In this document: positions 5,100 through 6,346 of the stretch, piece by piece
How the letters are laid out: every line of letters begins with the position of its first letter
Numbering within the stretch: position 1 is the stretch's first letter
Origin: Nanobdellota archaeon
GTDB lineage: Archaea > Nanobdellota > Nanobdellia > SCGC-AAA011-G17 > VGLX01
NCBI GenBank assembly: GCA_018894775.1
Contig: JAHIPG010000040.1
Location: 1 to 6,346, forward strand
Direction of reading: 5' to 3'
DNA: 6,346 nt
Notes under the pieces: model-generated
Database searches by the model: none
Told to the model about the DNA's origin: nothing
Seen by the model: the letters and a program-made list of their open reading frames with translations, nothing else
Made by a program: the position numbers and the translations under genes

Positions 5100-5549
5100 A
5101 TGACAATAGTAAAAGATATACCTTTATCAGAAATAACCCTAAGAAGGTATGAAAAACCCTACGAGATGCCAAAAAGAGAACTGATAAAAAAACTCTGTCT
5201 TTCAATCGGACTTCTACAACCAGGAGACTCAAGGGATGTTGTAGTAGATGTACTGCAAGTATTGCTAGAATCAAAACCTAAAAAGAAACTGTTAGATTCT
5301 TCAGAGATAAACAAACAGGTAATACAACTACGAAAGCAAAATAAGCTGCCACTAAAAGGGATAGCACCTTCGAACATAAGAAGACAGCTAAAAAGACTTA
5401 GGGACATATACTTAATAGAAAACGTAAACAACCAATATAGGATCACAGAATTCAACGAGCTGGAAGACATATTCCAGGAAAGGATTGAAAACTTTATGCT
5501 TCCAAATATCCTAAGCAGAGTCAAGGAATATTTCAAAGTTATAAAATGA
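5100..5549 (+). CDS. Conserved archaeal winged-helix-like protein, putative regulator
   Basis: 149 residues, soluble, basic and mostly helical. An N-terminal block reads LRRYEKPYEMPKRELIKKLC (14-33), followed by GLLQPGDSRDVVVDVL (37-52). The middle has SSEINKQVIQLRK (67-79), then GIAPSNIRRQLKRLRDIYLIE (87-107) and NQYRITEF (111-118). The last is the typical layout of a winged-helix recognition helix followed by a beta wing. A C-terminal helix (about 120-147) could mediate dimerisation. From memory this resembles an archaea-wide family annotated as a predicted HTH transcriptional regulator (COG1318-like). DNA binding is inferred from the fold pattern only. The stop overlaps the methyltransferase start (ATGA), so the two are translated together. 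Confidence 0.72.
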   Translation: MTIVKDIPLSEITLRRYEKPYEMPKRELIKKLCLSIGLLQPGDSRDVVVDVLQVLLESKPKKKLLDSSEINKQVIQLRKQNKLPLKGIAPSNIRRQLKRLRDIYLIENVNNQYRITEFNELEDIFQERIENFMLPNILSRVKEYFKVIK

Positions 5550-6064
5550 TTTACGAACCTGCAGAAGACTCTTTCTTATTACAGAAATACGTAAAAAAAT
5601 ATGCAAAATGTAAAGTATTAGATGTTGGTACAGGCTCAGGAATACAAGCTATAACAGCAGCAGAAAAATCTGAAGATGTATTGGCAATTGATATTAATCC
5701 TGAGGCTGTAAAAGCTGTGAAACAAAAAGGAATCAATGCAAAAGTCTCAGATTTATTCTCAAACGTAAAAGGAAAATTTGATTTGATAATTTTCAATCCA
5801 CCTTATCTTCCTGTGGATGAAAGAGAAGATGAAGATTCTGCTATCACTACTACTGGCGGAGAAAAAGGATATGAAATAATAGAAAGATTTCTTAAAGATG
5901 CCAAGAAATATTTGAAATCAAACGGGAAGATACTAATCATCTTTAGTTCCCTTACAGGAGACGTTGAAAGATTAATGAAAAAATATGATTATAAATTCAA
6001 AAAACTTGAAGAGAAAAAAATGTTCATGGAAAAATTGTATGTTTACCTATTAAATGAACAGTAA
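5546..6064 (+). CDS. HemK2/Mtq2-like protein glutamine methyltransferase
   Basis: 172-residue class I SAM-dependent methyltransferase. YEPAEDSFLL (3-12) is the entry signature of the archaeal/eukaryotic HemK2 group. SAM motif I is VLDVGTGSG (24-32), the acidic ribose-binding residue is D49 (AIDINP), an acidic D69 lies in SDLF, and the catalytic NPPYLP spans 84-89. The chain lacks the N-terminal helical domain of bacterial PrmC, as expected for HemK2. Relatives, working with the activator Trm112, methylate the glutamine of the GGQ motif in class I release factors, so aRF1 is the likely substrate. Some relatives also modify other proteins. It overlaps the HTH-like gene by four bases and sits next to a ribosomal protein gene, which suits a translation role. 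Confidence 0.88.
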   Translation: MIYEPAEDSFLLQKYVKKYAKCKVLDVGTGSGIQAITAAEKSEDVLAIDINPEAVKAVKQKGINAKVSDLFSNVKGKFDLIIFNPPYLPVDEREDEDSAITTTGGEKGYEIIERFLKDAKKYLKSNGKILIIFSSLTGDVERLMKKYDYKFKKLEEKKMFMEKLYVYLLNEQ

Positions 6065-6066
6065 GC

Positions 6067-6074
6067 TTTATAAA
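6067..6074 (+). promoter_or_regulatory. TATA box of the uL1 gene
   Basis: TTTATAAA starts three bases after the methyltransferase stop. The predicted transcript start is about 6097, which gives a leader of about 38 bases, the longest in the window. The long leader holds the hairpin and Shine-Dalgarno described separately. Confidence 0.6.
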
Positions 6075-6101
6075 CACTCAAAATTCCATACTTGAACAAT
6101 A

Positions 6102-6128
6102 CCCGCGTACTACGGTAACGTAGGAGGG
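6102..6128 (+). promoter_or_regulatory. Leader hairpin covering the uL1 Shine-Dalgarno
   Basis: An inner stem CTACG/CGTAG (6110-6114 with 6119-6123) closes a GTAA tetraloop of the stable GNRA class. An outer stem CCC/GGG (6102-6104 with 6126-6128) is separated from it by an asymmetric internal loop of five and two bases. The Shine-Dalgarno GGAGG (6123-6127), eight bases before the ATG, lies in the 3' arm. The segment is GC-rich in an AT-rich region. In methanococci L1 represses translation by binding its own mRNA, so a comparable switch is plausible here, but this is inference. Confidence 0.5.
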
Positions 6129-6135
6129 CAAACGA

Positions 6136-6346
6136 ATGAACAAGAAAGACATTCTAAACGCTATAAAAAATGCTCGTGAAGCGAGCAAGAAGAGAAAATT
6201 TAGCCAAACATTCGATCTAGTTGTTAATCTACATAAATTAAATCTCAAAAAGCCAGAAGAGAATGTAAACGCATTTGTAGTTCTACCTCAAGGTAAAGGA
6301 AAGAAAGTAAAAGTATGTGCATTAGTAGATAAAGAACTAGGAACAC
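6136..6346 (+). CDS. rpl1: Large-subunit ribosomal protein uL1, archaeal type (5' part)
   Basis: The frame is open to the window edge: 70 codons of an expected length of roughly 210-220. It opens MNKKDILNAIKNAREASKKR, then FSQTFDLVVNLHKLNLKKPE, and then FVVLPQGKGKKVKV, which is the order seen in archaeal and eukaryotic L1. It lacks the bacterial block before VLPHG. uL1 forms the mobile L1 stalk of the 50S subunit near the E site and, in several organisms, also acts as a translational repressor of its own operon. The start is set by GGAGG eight bases upstream. Genes for uL10 and P1 often follow rpl1 in archaea and may lie just outside the window. Confidence 0.93.
   Translation, partial: MNKKDILNAIKNAREASKKRKFSQTFDLVVNLHKLNLKKPEENVNAFVVLPQGKGKKVKVCALVDKELGT

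Noticed and set aside
4768..5536. Minus-strand open frames opposite the YjbQ and HTH-like genes
   Set aside because: Their translations are low-complexity and hydrophobic or Ser-rich, without motifs, and they lie fully opposite well-supported genes.

Overview
The window is AT-rich and looks archaeal, most likely from a DPANN-type lineage such as Woesearchaeota or Pacearchaeota; the lineage is inferred. Four signs support this. The last gene is an archaeal-type ribosomal protein uL1. The methyltransferase is the short archaeal/eukaryotic HemK2 form. Almost every transcription unit has an archaeal TATA box about 27 bases from a plausible transcript start, and two of those starts fall exactly on an ATG (leaderless mRNA). 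The small envelope proteins carry motifs I associate with DPANN genomes. Genes are tightly packed, with overlaps or gaps of a few bases.

Layout. Bases 1-82 probably hold the 3' end of a plus-strand gene. It converges on a minus-strand gene (72-596) for a secreted protein resembling the PrcB C-terminal domain. A divergent promoter region (597-735) separates that gene from a plus-strand cluster of three envelope genes (736-2195): an acidic lipoprotein, a cysteine-rich protein with two membrane helices, and an 80-residue membrane protein. This cluster ends in two U-tracts.

An operon of three overlapping genes follows (2250-4550): ispD, ispE and ispH. These are three enzymes of the bacterial/plastid MEP (non-mevalonate) isoprenoid pathway. 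They are the main surprise, because archaea normally make isoprenoids for their ether lipids by mevalonate variants. IspD converts MEP to CDP-ME, IspE phosphorylates CDP-ME, and IspH makes IPP and DMAPP in the last step. The steps between (IspF, IspG) and before (Dxs, Dxr) are not in the window.

Downstream come a YjbQ/UPF0047 protein (4602-5060), a conserved archaeal helix-turn-helix-like protein (5100-5549) that overlaps a HemK2/Mtq2-like release-factor methyltransferase (5546-6064), and the start of the uL1 gene (6136 to window end). The uL1 leader can fold into a hairpin that covers its Shine-Dalgarno sequence, which suggests translational autoregulation.

The MEP operon has an archaeal promoter and lies between archaeal genes. 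This points to a bacterial pathway acquired by an archaeon and placed under host transcription signals. I saw no tRNA, rRNA, CRISPR array or insertion sequence, and no gene-free stretch longer than 300 bases.
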